Below, one piece after another: positions 22,230 to 33,879 of a DNA stretch of 64,000 nt. Below the pieces are notes generated by a model. The model saw only the letters and a list, made by a program, of their open reading frames with translations. It was not told the origin of the DNA and did no database searches. The stretch covers positions 199,714 to 263,713 of the forward strand of contig CM057166.1 in the NCBI GenBank assembly GCA_029962745.1, read 5' to 3'. Each line of letters begins with the position of its first letter. Position 1 is the stretch's first letter. The translations under genes and the position numbers were made by a program. This DNA is from Echinometra lucunter (taxonomy: Eukaryota; Echinodermata; Echinoidea; Camarodonta; Echinometridae).

Positions 22230-23387
22230 AATGGATGGAAAATATATTGAGGAACCAGTAGATGTCTTACAAGTGTTCAATGAGTATTTTGTTTCTATTG
22301 GTAAGGATATTGCGAACACTCAGCCTAGTCCTTCCACAAGCCCTATTCAGTTTTTGAATGGTGTTTATCCGACTTCATTATTTTTTACATGTATAACAGA
22401 ACCAGATCTAATTAATATGGTATTAAATTAAAAGATGGTAAAAGTCCAGGATATGATGATGTAGATACCAAGGTTCTGAAGAAATGTATTCATATTGTAG
22501 CACCAGTGTTGGCTCATATTTTCAATGTATCTATACAGACAGGATGCTTTCCAGATGCCTTGAAGGTTCCCAAAGTCTTGCCAATATTTAAAAAGGGAGA
22601 TAAATCATTGCTAACGAACGTCCAGTGTCTCTTCTGTCTGTTTTTAATAAATTAGTTGAAAAATTGATACATGCAAAGTTAATATCCTATCCTTATCGCT
22701 AACGAATAATCGTCCAGTGTCTCTTCTGTCTGTTTTTAACAAATTAGTTGAAAAATTTATACATGCAAAGTTAATATCCTTTATATGTAAACACAATATA
22801 TTAAATAATAGACAGTTTGGGTTTCGCTCTAGACATTCTACTTCTATGGCTTTACTTGAATTTATTAAACATCTTAACACAGCTTTTGAAAAGAAAGATA
22901 TTGGCCTTGGCATTTTTGGACCTTTCAAAGGCATTTGATTCCATTGATCATGATATTTTGTGGCAGAAATTGAAATTTTACGGTATAAGAGGAATTCCTT
23001 TAGAGTGGATAAGGAGCTATCTTTCTCATAGAAAACAGTTTGTTTGTATTAATGGTGTTAACTCTACATTTTTATCAGTCTCGGCAGTTGCTCCTCAGGG
23101 ATCAATACTGGGTCCACTATCATTTTTACTTTTTATCAACGACGTTTAATATGTCTGTGAAAAACTTTGCCCAGTTATATTTGCAGATGACACAAACCTC
23201 TTTGTGTCAGGTGAAACTATTGGGGAAATATCAACTATGGTTTCTTCTAAATTACCTAAAATAGAACTATGCATGGTTTTCGGCAAACAAATTACTTATA
23301 AATTCCAAAAGACCAACTATATGATATTTAAGCAGAAAAATAAAAAGCTTTTAGAAAATGTATGTGACATCAGAATTAAATATGATA
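22230..23387 (+). mobile_element. CR1-like LINE fragment (reverse transcriptase)
   Basis: Consecutive frames encode non-LTR reverse transcriptase: a DGKSPGYDDV-like segment, PIFKKGD, then RPVSLLSVFNKLVEK and NRQFGFRSRHST. DLSKAFDSIDHDIL (motif A) lies near 22921-22965, APQGSILGPLSFLLFINDV (motif B, Ala in place of the usual Val) near 23088-23145, and FADDTNLFVSGE (motif C) near 23178-23215. At least three frameshifts separate them, so it is inactive. Both 5' and 3' ends are missing. An internal tandem duplication covers 22615-22785. Confidence 0.85.
22615..22785 (+). repeat. Tandem duplication inside the LINE fragment
   Basis: The segment CGTCCAGTGTCTCTTCTGTC to GCAAAGTTAATATCCT occurs twice about 88 bases apart, duplicating the RPVSLLSVFNKLVEK-coding part. 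It happened after insertion, since it destroys the reverse transcriptase frame. Confidence 0.8.
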
Positions 23388-23640
23388 CGAGGGAGCGCAG
23401 CGAGCGAGGAAAAAAATCTATATACATTTTTCATGGTAGAAGTGATGATTCTTCATCAAAATACACGATGGCGGGCCTAAAGATAACTAAATTATATATT
23501 TGGTCACTCACTTGCCGAATGTGTTTGCTTTCCAAAAACATCCTGTATCTAAACATTATACGAGCGAGCGCAGCGAGCAAGCAAAAATATACACTCTCTT
23601 TCGTGATACCATTTTTTTTCGTCATCAAAATACACAGTCA
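23388..23640 (+). repeat. GAGCGAGC-type dispersed repeats, copies 2 and 3
   Basis: GAGCGCAGCGAGCGAGG at 23394 and CGAGCGAGCGCAGCGAGCAA at 23563 each precede an AT-rich stretch ending near a CATCAAAATACAC phrase. They form two tandem units of about 170 bases. Confidence 0.6.
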
Positions 23641-23710
23641 AGCTAATAAGCCGAATATGACTCTAATTGGGGACCTTATTTCTCTTTTCCTTTCCCCTCC
23701 TTCCTCTTCC

Positions 23711-23713
<3 letters not shown>

Positions 23714-23748
<35 letters not shown>
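23714..23748 (+). repeat. CT microsatellite, followed by a G-run
   Basis: About 17 CT dinucleotides; a run of about 17 G begins near 23787, inside a segment with ACTAGCGACGCCCCAG, the reverse of a motif at 21890. Confidence 0.9.
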
Positions 23749-23752
<4 letters not shown>

Positions 23753-23849
23753 GACAGGGATCGCGAATTTGCCGACAAGAATTTTGAGGGGGGGGGGGGG
23801 GGGTCACACCAGTCCCCCATATCCCCAACTAGCGACGCCCCAGATTCTA

Positions 23850-24550
23850 CCGCAACTTAAACTGGCAAATGCTTATGTCAGAAATTAATAATGCATGTAG
23901 ACCAAGATACACGTATACAAGCATATTTGCTCTCCTTTTTTAGCGACAGCAGGTGCATGATTGGTGGAATTAGTAAGCAGGATCTGGGTAGACTTCTTCA
24001 AAGAAGATGATGATGATGATGATCATCATCATCATCATTATCATCAATCATGTCAGTAGTGATCTGTTAGTTTTACGTTAGCTTCAGTAACCTTTCTACG
24101 ACAAACAGACAAATGTCTCTCGAATTAAGTACTACGCTCTTCAGCAATTCGTTTCAGCTCTTTATATCCTGCTGCTCCACATTCTGCAGTTTAATCGGCT
24201 AGGAAGTCTTTATGAGGTCTCCCCTTCATCTTCTTTCTATGCAAACTGAAGAGACAACCCTGCTTAAGTAAAATTCATTTCTTCTGACTTTATCTGATGG
24301 TGTGAAGTAGCACACGCTATTCGTGAACACGACGCAACACCTCCCCAGATTCTGTCCCTCCTCGATACACCTAGTAGTTTCACCACCACCACATTTCAGG
24401 AGAATCCAATCGTTGACATGGTTGACTATATTTCCTGGCGAGTGTCCACGTTTTTGCCCCACACAACAGTGTAGACTAGCTAGTAACTTCTAAAGACCCT
24501 TTCTTTATATAAAACAAGATCAATCTTGCGACTGAATCAAATTATAGTCG
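23850..24550. other. Intergenic stretch with palindromic GAT/ATC microsatellite
   Basis: About six GAT triplets run into about six ATC triplets (24006-24046), forming a near-perfect palindrome. A minus-strand reading around 24100-24240 (HRKKMKGRPHKDFL) faintly resembles the tail of a LINE ORF but is too short and broken to call. Confidence 0.5.
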
Positions 24551-24553
24551 GTT

Positions 24554-24795
24554 AACAACGGTATGAATACGGAGCTACCGGTGTCTACCCCGTGTACTCC
24601 GGGGTGAAAAATTGGGCAAGTTTTATTTTTCTCCCGGATATGCCGGTGCTCCACGGATGACGCCGGATGAGCCCCCGGTGTCGGTGAAGGTGTAAAAGCC
24701 CCTTATTACACCTTCACGGATCGCAACACGGATCATCCCGGATCGTCATTCTGAGGTTATCCTTGTTAAGTCCAGCATCACCGTGTAGATGGATT
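24554..24795. repeat. Dispersed CGG-rich repeat, rearranged copy
   Basis: The part ACAACGGTATGAATACGG to GATGAGCCCCCGGTGT matches 36659-36861 in order. The rest, from TTACACCTTCACGGATCGC to TCACCGTGTA, is inverted relative to 36865-36950. GGTGAAGGTGTAAAAGCCCC is thus followed by its own complement, so this copy ends in a fold-back. Confidence 0.75.
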
Positions 24796-25059
24796 AATAA
24801 CGGGAGTCCTTCTTTGATCACATCATGACTACCGCTACCTGATAATGTGTGTGTTGATGAGCACATTCATTTTTCGTGACAATGTTGATTACGTAATTAT
24901 GAATCGTCACAGACAAAACAAAATTTATTTCGCTGCAATGTGATTTAAGACCAGATATGACAATTCGTATGATTATGGGATTGATTATTCAAAAGTGGAC
25001 ACTTGTGGACATGCATCTGACCTTCTTAACTTTAAAAAAAAAAAAAACATGTCTGAAAT

Positions 25060-25422
25060 ATGTATAGGACTTCTGAAATATGTATATAAGTGGTTGATTT
25101 GCAATAAGCTTTCATTGAATGTATCTAAAACTAAATTTGGTTTTTTTCGGAAGTGTTAGGAAATCAAATCCGTTATATGATGATGTTTCTATTTTTATTG
25201 ATAATAAAAGTTTTGATCAATGTGGAGCTTTCAGTTACCTTGGAATATATTTAGATGAAGACCCTCCTTGGATTATCAACTGTGTAACCAAAAAAGTTTC
25301 TCAGGGTATTGGCATTATCAATCATTTAAAATATGTTTTTGATTTTATGTACCATGTACGTATAATAATTTGTGTACCACGTTGATGGAAATAAATAAAC
25401 TTGAATTGAAAAAAAAAAAAAT
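25060..25422 (+). mobile_element. 5'-truncated LINE 3' end with poly-A tail
   Basis: It encodes the stretch after the reverse transcriptase active site (CNKLSLNVSKTKFG, FSYLGIYLDEDPPWI, VSQGIGIINHLK) and ends in AATAAATAAACTTGAATTG followed by 13 A. Loss of the 5' end and presence of the tail fit incomplete target-primed reverse transcription. A frameshift lies near 25150. Confidence 0.75.
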
Positions 25423-25429
25423 GTCCTCT

Positions 25430-26014
25430 ACTGTCCTGTTACCTCATATTCCTGGAAAATGGATCGTATAAGTTTCAAAATGAAGTTTAAAAAATCATTA
25501 TGGTACGACCAAATTTACAGGTCTCTCTTGTAAACTACTTCTAATTTCCTATTTAAAAACGCATATACGATAATTTTCATTTGTACGCCACAACTGCACA
25601 TGCATTTCCGTCTGCGCATGCATTTTGTAGATTTCTCAATGCACGCACAGTTCTGGTTCTTTTGTGGCTGACTGGAGGCGGTCATGATGTGATCCAATCT
25701 GGGAAGCATGTTTGGAATGTCAATGTGGTACTATTGACAGAGTCAGGTGCATGAATCAGTTATATCCATCTGTAGTGTGTAAATACACTCACAGTTGTTC
25801 ACAGATATGCAAGTTGATATTAACATGATTCTTAGTACAAAAGTGTGATTTATAATTCTAAAATCACACTGAAATGATGTCCATGTCCCACAAAACTTGT
25901 AAATGGATGTGCATCCATATCTGATTGTGTAATCGTTTCGTTTTATCACGGTGTTGAGAAATATCACGGGTTGCATGCACTATTATAGTTCCGTATCAGG
26001 GCACATACACAATT
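25430..26014. other. Intergenic region upstream of the ankyrin gene
   Basis: No gene recognised. It may contain distal regulatory sequence of the ankyrin gene, but nothing specific can be pointed to. Confidence 0.5.
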
Positions 26015-26190
26015 TGCGCTGTGTAACCTGTATGCATACAGATTTATGCAAATAATTATGCAAATTGCTCAAAGTAGCTGTTTGGGCCACAAAATTGAAA
26101 ATTTTCATAGACCACATAGGATCACAAATCAGCCAGAAAACTTCAACAGAAAAAACTTTTTGAGATTACACTATTAGCTAAATAGGACTG
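26015..26190 (+). repeat. Dispersed ~180-bp repeat, copy 3
   Basis: A diverged relative of 1735-1915, in the same orientation, sharing CAGATTTATGCAAAT, CATAGACCA, GGATCAC and AACTTCAACAGAAA. It lies about 230 bases upstream of the ankyrin gene start, so it may contribute to that gene's promoter region. Confidence 0.65.
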
Positions 26191-26334
26191 TCTAGCAGAA
26201 TAAATGAATATTTGACTACTTTGGGTAATCCATGCACCGCTGCACATAAATATGCTTTTTCACCATACAATAATTCAAACCACAACTCCAACGAGAGGGA
26301 TGGAACATTGCACACATTGTTACGAATACCATAC

Positions 26335-26342
26335 TATAAAAG
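26335..26342 (+). promoter_or_regulatory. Candidate TATA box of the ankyrin gene
   Basis: TATAAAAG sits 82 bases before the ATG at 26424, which would place initiation near 26365-26370 and leave a leader of about 55 bases. An alternative is a 3' splice site at TATAATATAG (26397-26406) just before the ATG, in which case this is not the promoter. Confidence 0.4.
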
Positions 26343-26423
26343 TAACATTGTGAACAGCACAGCAAGGTTTTCTCTGGAAACGGTTAGTGGTTGTGTATAA
26401 TATAGTCAACGATTTCATTAATC

Positions 26424-29400
26424 ATGGCGTTGTTTGCAGCAGCAGCGACGGGAAACATCCAGCAGTTACAATCATTAATCGATGAAGATTCAGAGTTTGA
26501 TGTAAACTGCTTGGATACAAATGGCAAGACGCTTCTCCACATTGCTTCAGGAGAAGGTCATCTGGAAACTGTCCACTATCTGCTCCACCATGGAGCCCAG
26601 GTAGAGAAGACTGACACTACCGGACAGACTCCTCTTCAGGTAGCTTCAAAGAAAGGCCATCTCCAACTCGTTAAAGCGTTATTGAAAGAAGGAGCCGATG
26701 TTAACAAGTCTGACAAAAATGGGTTTACATCTTTGCACTTGTCTTCGTTTGATGGTCATCATGACGTTGTTCAATATCTTGTCCAGGAAGGGGCAGAGCT
26801 TGACCAATGTGACAATAAAGGCGGAACACCCTTGTATTGTGCTACACAAGGAGGCCATCTTGAAATCGTCGAGTGTCTAGTAAACGAAGGAGCAGATATT
26901 AAGAAGTGTTATGAGAGAGGCTTCACAATTCTTCACATTGCATCTTTCCAGGGTCATCTTGATATTGTGAAATACCTTGATGATAGGAGGGAAGACTTAG
27001 AGACACTGTCCAATGACGACTGGACTCCTCTTCAGCTTGCCGTAATTGGAGGCCATCTCAATGTCATCAAATTTCTTTCGAAGAAAGGAACCAACATCAA
27101 AGCACGTAATCAAATTGGATTTACTGCTCTTCATACGGCATCACGACGTGGCGATGTTGAAGTTATGACATATCTTATCAGTCAAGGAGCAGACCTGAAT
27201 GAATGTACTGAAGATGGCTGGACCCCTCTTACCTTAGCATCACATGGAGGTTATCTTGACATTGTGGAAGTTCTCGTGAACGCAGGGGTAGAGATTGACA
27301 AAGCACTCAAAAACGGTATGACACCCTTACTTCTGGCCACAAGAGAAGGGCATTTGGATATTGTCGAGGTCCTACTGAAGAATGGAGCAGCTATTGATAA
27401 GGGTAATAGAGATGGTTTTACAGCTCTTCACGCTGCATCATCACATGGTCATCTTGAGATAGTGAGATATCTTGTAGGGAAAGAGGCAGAGCTTGACCAA
27501 TGTGACAATAAAGGCAGAACACCTTTGTATTATGCTTCACAAGAAGGTCATCTTGAAATCATGCAATACCTAATCAACGAAGGAGCTGACATCAAGAAAT
27601 GTGATAAGGACGGGTTGACTATTCTTCACATTGCATCACTTAAGGGTCATCTTGATAGTGTAAAATATCTTGGGAAGAAAGGAGGACAACTTGACCAATG
27701 TGACAATAAAGGCAGAACACCCTTGTATTGTGCTTCACAAGAAGGCCATCTTAAAATCATCGAGTGTCTAGTAAACGAAGGAGCAGATATTAAGAAGTGT
27801 GATGAGAGAGGCTTCACAATTCTTCACATTGCATCTTTCAAAGGTCATCTTGATATTGTGAAATACCTTGCAGATAAGAGGGTAGACCTCGTCATATTAT
27901 CCAATGATCATTGGACTCCTCTTCATCTAGCTATAGGTGGATTCCATCTTAGTATCGTCAAGTTCCTTTCGGAGAAAGGAGCCAACATCAAAGCACGTAA
28001 TCAAATTGGATTTACTGCTCTTCATACCGCATCACAAGGTGGTAATATTGATGGTTTGAAATATCTTATCAGTCAAGGAGCAGACCTGAATGAATGTACT
28101 GAAGATGGCTGGACCCCTCTTACCTTAGCATCACATGGAGGTTATCTTGACATTGTGGAAGTTCTCGTGAACGCAGGGGTAGAGATTGACAAAGCACTCA
28201 AAAACGGTATGACACCCTTACTTCTGGCCACAAGAGAAGGGCATTTGGATATTGTCGAGGTCCTACTGAAGAATGGAGCAGCTATTGATAAGGGTAATAG
28301 AGATGGTTTTACAGCTCTTCACGCTGCATCATCACATGGTCATCTTGAGATAGTGAGATATCTTGTAGGGAAAGAGGCAGAGCTTGACCAATGTGACAAT
28401 AAAGGCAGAACACCTTTGTATTATGCTTCACAAGGAGGACACCTTGAGGTCGTGCAGTACCTAATCAATGAAGGAGCAGATATCTGGAAATGTGACAAAG
28501 ATGGTTTTACAACTCTTCACACTGCATCATCAAATGGTCATCTTGAGATAGTGAGATATCTTGTAGGGAAAGGGGCAATGCTTAACCAATATGATGATTA
28601 CGAATGGACACCATTGTTTTATGCTTCACAAGGAGGACACCTTGAGGTCGTGCAGTACCTAATCAATGAAGGAGCAGATATTTGGAAATGTGACAAAGAT
28701 GGTTTTACAGTTCTTTACACTGCATCATCACATGGTCATCTTGACATAGTGAGATGTCTTGTAGGGAAGGAGGCAGACCTTGATCAATGTGACAATAAAG
28801 ACAAAACACCATTGTATTGTGCTCCACAAGAGGTCTTACTGAAGAAAGGAGCAGCTATTGATAAGGGTAACGGAGATGGCGTTACGGCTCTTCACACTGC
28901 ATCGTCACATGGCTATCTTGAAATAGTGAGATATCTTGTACGGGAAGGGGCAACGCTTAACAAATATGATGCTTTCGACAGAACACCATTGGTTTATGCT
29001 TCACAAGGAGGACACCTTGAGGTCGTGCAGTACCTAATCAATGAAGGAGCAGATATCTGGAAATGTGACAAAGATGGTTTTACAGCTCTTCACACTGCAT
29101 CATCACATGGTCATCTTGAGATAGTGAGATATCTTGTAGGGAAAGAGGCAGAGCTGGAACAATGTGACAATAAAGGCAGAACACCTTTGTATTATGCTTC
29201 ACAAGGAGGACACCTTGAGGTCGTGCAGTACCTAATCAATGAAGGAGCAGATATCTGGAAATGTGACAAAGATGGTTTTACAGCTCTTCACGCTGCATCA
29301 TCACATGGTCATCTTGAGATAGTGAGATATCTTGTAGGGAAAGAGGCAGACCTTGACCAACGTGACAATAAAGGCAGAACACCTTTGTATTATGCTTCAC

Positions 29401-32370
29401 AAGAAGGCCATCTTGAAATCATCGAGTGTCTAGTGAACAAAGGAGCAGACATTACGAAGTGTGATGAGAGAGGATTTACAGTTCTTCATATTGCATCTTT
29501 CAAGGGTCATCTTGATATTGTGAAGTACCTTGCAGATAAGAGGGTAGACCTCGTCATATTATCCAATGATCACTGGACTCCTCTTCATCTAGCTATAAGT
29601 GGATTCCATCTTAGTATCGTCAAGTTCCTTTCGGAGAAAGGAGCCAACATAAGCACACGTACTAAAATTGGATTTAATGCTCTTCATACCGCATCACAAG
29701 GTGGTAACATTGATGGTTTGAAATATCTTATCAGTCAAGGAGCAGACCTGAATGAATGTACTGAAGATGGCTGGACCCCTCTTACCTTAGCATCACATAG
29801 AGGTTATCTTGACATTGTGGAAGTTCTCGTGAACGCAGGGGTAGAGATTGACAAAGCACTCAAAAACGGTATGACACCCTTACTTCTGGCCACAAGAGAA
29901 GAGAATTTGGATATTGTCGAGGTCCTACTGAAGAATGGAGCAGCTATTGATAAGGGTAATAGAGATGGTTTTACAGCTCTTCACGCTGCATCATCACATG
30001 GTCATCTTGAGATAGTGAGATATCTTGTAGGGAAAGAGGCAGAGCTTGACCAATGTGACAATAAAGGCAGAACACCTTTGGTTTATGCTTCACAAGGAGG
30101 ACACCTTGAGGTCGTGCAGTACCTAATCAATGAGGGAGCAGATATCTGGAAATGTGACAAAGATGGTTTTACAACTCTTCACACTGCCTCATCACATGGT
30201 CATCTTGAGATAGTGAGATATCTTGTAGGGAAAGGGGCAATGCTTAACCAATATGATGATTACGAATGGACACCATTGTTTTATGCTTCACAAGGAGGAC
30301 ACCTTGAGGTCGTGCAGTACCTAATCAATGAGGGAGCAGATATCTGGAAATGTGACAAAGATGGTTTTACAGCTCTTCACACTGCATCATCACATGGTCA
30401 TCTTGAGATAGTGAGATATCTTGTAGGGAAAGAGGCAGAGCTGGACCAATGTGATAATAAAGGCAGAACACCTTTGTATTATGCTTCACAAGGAGGACAC
30501 CTTGAGGTCGTGCAGTACCTAATCAATGAGGGAGCAAATATCTGGAAATGTGACAAAGATGGTTTTACAACTCTTCACACTGCATCATCAAATGGTCATC
30601 TTGAGATAGTGAGATATCTTGTAGGGAAAGGGGCAATGCTTAACCAATATGATGATTACGAATGGACACCATTGTTTTATGCTTCACAAGGAGGACACCT
30701 TGAGGTCGTGCAGTACCTAATCAATGAAGGAGCAGATATCTGGAAATGTGACAAAGATGGTTTTACAGCTCTTCACACTGCATCATCATATGGTCATCTT
30801 GAGATAGTGAGATATCTTGCAGGGAAAGAGGCAGACCTTGACCAACGTGACAGTAAAGGCAGAACACCTTTGTATTATGCTTCACAAGAAGGCCATCTTG
30901 AAATCGTTGAGTATCTAGTGAACAAAGGAGCAGACATTAAGAAGTGTGATGTGAGAGGATTTACAGTTCTTCATATTGCATCTTTCAAGGGTCATCTTGA
31001 TATTGTGAAGTACCTTGCAGATAAGAGGGTAGACCTCGTCATATTATCCAATGATCATTGGACTCCTCTTCATCTAGCTATAGGTGGATTCCATCTTAGT
31101 ATCGTCAAGTTCCTTTCGGAGAAAGGAGCCAACATCAAAGCACGTAATCAAATTGGATTTACTGCTCTTCATACCGCATCACAAGGTGGTAACATTGATG
31201 GTTTGAAATATCTTATCAGTCAAGGAGCAGACCTGAATGAATGTACTGAAGATGGCTGGACCCCTCTTACCTTAGCATCACATGGAGGTTATCTTGACAT
31301 TGTGGAAGTTCTCGTGAACGCAGGGGTAGAGATTGACAAAGCACTCAAAAACGGTATGACACCCTTACTTCTGGCCACAAGAGAAGGGCATTTGGATATT
31401 GTCGAGGTCCTACTGAAGAATGGAGCAGCTATTGATAAGGGTAATAGAGATGGTTTTACAGCTCTTCACACTGCATCATCACATGGTCATCTTGAAATAG
31501 TGAGATATCTTGTAAAGAAAAGGGCACAGCTGGACAGATATGATAGTTACAACAGGACGTCCTTATTTTATGCTTCGCAAGGAGGAAATCTTGAAATAGT
31601 AGCGTTTCTAGCGAGAAAAGGCGCAGACATTAAGAAGCATGATAAACGAGGACTCACAGCGCTTCATATTGCATCACTGAAGGGTCATGTAGATATCGTA
31701 AGGTATCTTGTCCGTAAAGGAGCAGAGGTATTTCAAATGACCCATGATGATTGGACACCTCTTCAACTTGCCTCAGGTTATGGCCATTTTGATGTCGTTG
31801 ACTTCTTAAAGAGTGAAGAAATAAAGAATCCTATCAAAATATCCATTGGATTGAGGAAGGCTGACAAAAAGATGAAAGATATCAAGATATATGACGAATG
31901 GGCATCTTTTGCACCAACCGGTTATGTGACACTATCATCTGGAAGGAAGGGAGATGTTGTATACCAGAATGATCTTCATGCATACATTGATTTTGCTCAG
32001 TTTTCTGTCACGTATGCGAATAATTTGACCCCTATGGCACCGTATCTACCAAGCCAAGCTGTTGTCCAACGACAAATGCTTCGCGACCCGATGAAGAGCT
32101 TCAAAGAAGAGACATTAATTCATCATAACAAGTGTTCTATTAAAGTTCGAATCCCACCAGGTGATGCGGATAAAGATATAACCGTAGAGGCAATAACAAG
32201 CGTTCCACCCGACTTGACCTTGGAAAAAGATGAAATTGTCATCTCTGTTGGGCTGAAGTTATCACCTCCTGGTCTTCAATTCAAAACTCCAGTGGAAATC
32301 ACCATGTTACACAGCGCCATATTCACCAAGCCAGAACAAGCAGAAATTGTGTTATACACCCGTGGGACTA
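26424..32370 (+). CDS. Ankyrin-repeat protein with ZU5/UPA tail, large first coding exon
   Basis: This exon encodes residues 1-1982 and one base of codon 1983. It opens with MALFAAAATGNIQQLQ, a typical ankyrin cap. About 53 ankyrin repeats of 33 residues (consensus like DGFTALHxASxxGHLEIVxYLV) run to about residue 1797. A linker of about 90 residues follows, then the start of a ZU5 domain (CSIKVRIPPGDADKD, then LKLSPPGLQFKTPVEITML). Such solenoids bind protein partners, and ZU5/UPA modules link to adaptor or death-domain signalling in UNC5, PIDD and ankyrins. Blocks of repeats were copied recently: one starting ISQGADLNECTEDGW occurs four times almost unchanged. The donor CTA|GTAAGC at 32371 joins in phase to 33426. 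Read-through gives 33 more codons to a stop at 32471. One repeat near residue 804 is short by about seven residues. Confidence 0.9.
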
Positions 32371-33425
32371 GTAAGCATACACTATATAATTCTTTTCACG
32401 ACATATATCATGTAAACACTAACAATTTTGACAAAGGTTTTGAGCCCAGTAATCACACTAGTAATCACTGAAAGTATTTTGGACAATTATTAAGTGCTAT
32501 CAGAGGGAGGCATCATTAATAATCACTGTACGATTAATTTGTTTGGTGTAGAAATGTATGAGTTAATTTGTCTGAGGTAAACAATTTCAGGGGTAAAAAT
32601 TTAAGAGGTAAAATTACCAGGTTAAAAAAACCGCAGGTTAAAATGCCAGAGGTAAACTGAATGTCAAAGGTCGCAATGTAATAGGTAAAAACGTTAGAAG
32701 TAAAAATACCGGAGGTACAATACCAGATGTAAAATCAATGTCAAAAGTTTAAATTCAAGAGGAAAAAGTTTCAGTGCTAAAAATGTCAGAGGTAAAAGTA
32801 TACCAGGGGTAAAAATGCCAGAAGTAAATATTCCAGGGGTAAAAATGCCTCATTTGTTATTAAGCCTATGGTGTAAAATGTGGTAAAAGTACAATCCAAA
32901 CGCGCCAATAGTTTCAATCTTTATACCGGATTGAATGGGCAACCCTCTTCCTCACACACCCCTTGTGTGCTGACCTGTATATCCACCAATTCTTGAGAGT
33001 AAAAAAAATATGTTTTTCTTTTTTTGGGGGGCACCATTCACATCCTCGAACCCTTTTCTCCCCCACTCTCATAGACTATTTTCCATCATTGCTGTCTAAA
33101 ATATGCATCTGCAAATATCCCTTGGAATTATTTCAGAGGAGAAGCTCACCCCCTTGCCCTTCCGCCCCACTTGGTCATCACCTATCGTGCTGGCAATAAT
33201 GTCCCACACATTTGCTGCGTTTCCCCGCACCCCTTCAGTTTTCTAATCTTCCAACAATTAAGGCCAGTCTTTGGTAGCATTGAAACACATGCAAGTACAT
33301 AAACACATTTTACTTTCTAAATCTCAAAAAATCTCAAGTAGGCCTGATAGACTTACAACAGGAAAATTCTCATAACGGAAAAGTTAGTTCCATGTGTAAC
33401 AAAACTACAACTTTTTTGTTAAAAG
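32371..33425 (+). other. Intron 1 of the ankyrin-ZU5 gene, with degenerate minisatellite
   Basis: GT at 32371 and AG at 33424-33425 bound a 1055-bp intron. From about 32580 to 32860 a 13-15-bp phrase like AGAGGTAAAAATGCC repeats about 18 times with many changes. An unspliced transcript would stop at 32471. No separate gene was seen. Confidence 0.7.
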
Positions 33426-33667
33426 GTTCTGATGAATTTTCAAGGATCGTTCCTTCCACTGATGAATGTCCTCGATGCATCGTTCGACAGAGAGACCTTA
33501 CTCTATACATCGATCACTTCTCAGAATGGTGGATAATCTCTTACATCAGGAGGTATTTCATAGGTAAACGGCTCATCTGCACGCCTTACGTTCCCGTATC
33601 AACATTCAGGGACGTCATGAACAGCGTGATTCTGAACATCAAAGACGACATCCATGGGGCCAAAGAG
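33426..33667 (+). CDS. Ankyrin-ZU5 gene, exon 2 (end of ZU5, start of UPA)
   Basis: The acceptor ACTTTTTTGTTAAAAG precedes 33426. Joining with 32370 completes a Ser codon and continues ...RGTSSDEFSRIVPSTDECP. The 242-base exon encodes RQRDLTLYIDHFSEWWI, typical of the end of ZU5 (the L-x-L-x-x-x-HFSEWW signature), then RRYFIGKRLICTPYVP, as at the start of a UPA domain. It ends in phase 0 at AAAGAG|GTAATA (GAKE). The fit of phase, domain order and splice sites makes it part of the ankyrin gene and not a free small gene. Beyond the donor the frame runs into a G-tract and means nothing. Confidence 0.85.
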
Positions 33668-33879
33668 GTAATAACTGAACTACAGGGGGGGGGGGGGGGG
33701 AGGCTGGGTAATCTACAGAGTGACGACCCCACCAAACATGCCAAAGATTGGTAGACTTATCTGTGATCAAATAAGAAACAATACCTGTACACAATGCGTC
33801 CCATCAGAAAACGGAAACCCTATAAAAGCAAAGGCTTATAGTCAGGGTATCTGTTATCAGGGGGGGGGGGGGGGGCAGA

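Noticed and set aside
32963..33199. 78-codon frame in intron 1 of the ankyrin gene
   Set aside because: No conserved feature; lies within a well-supported intron.
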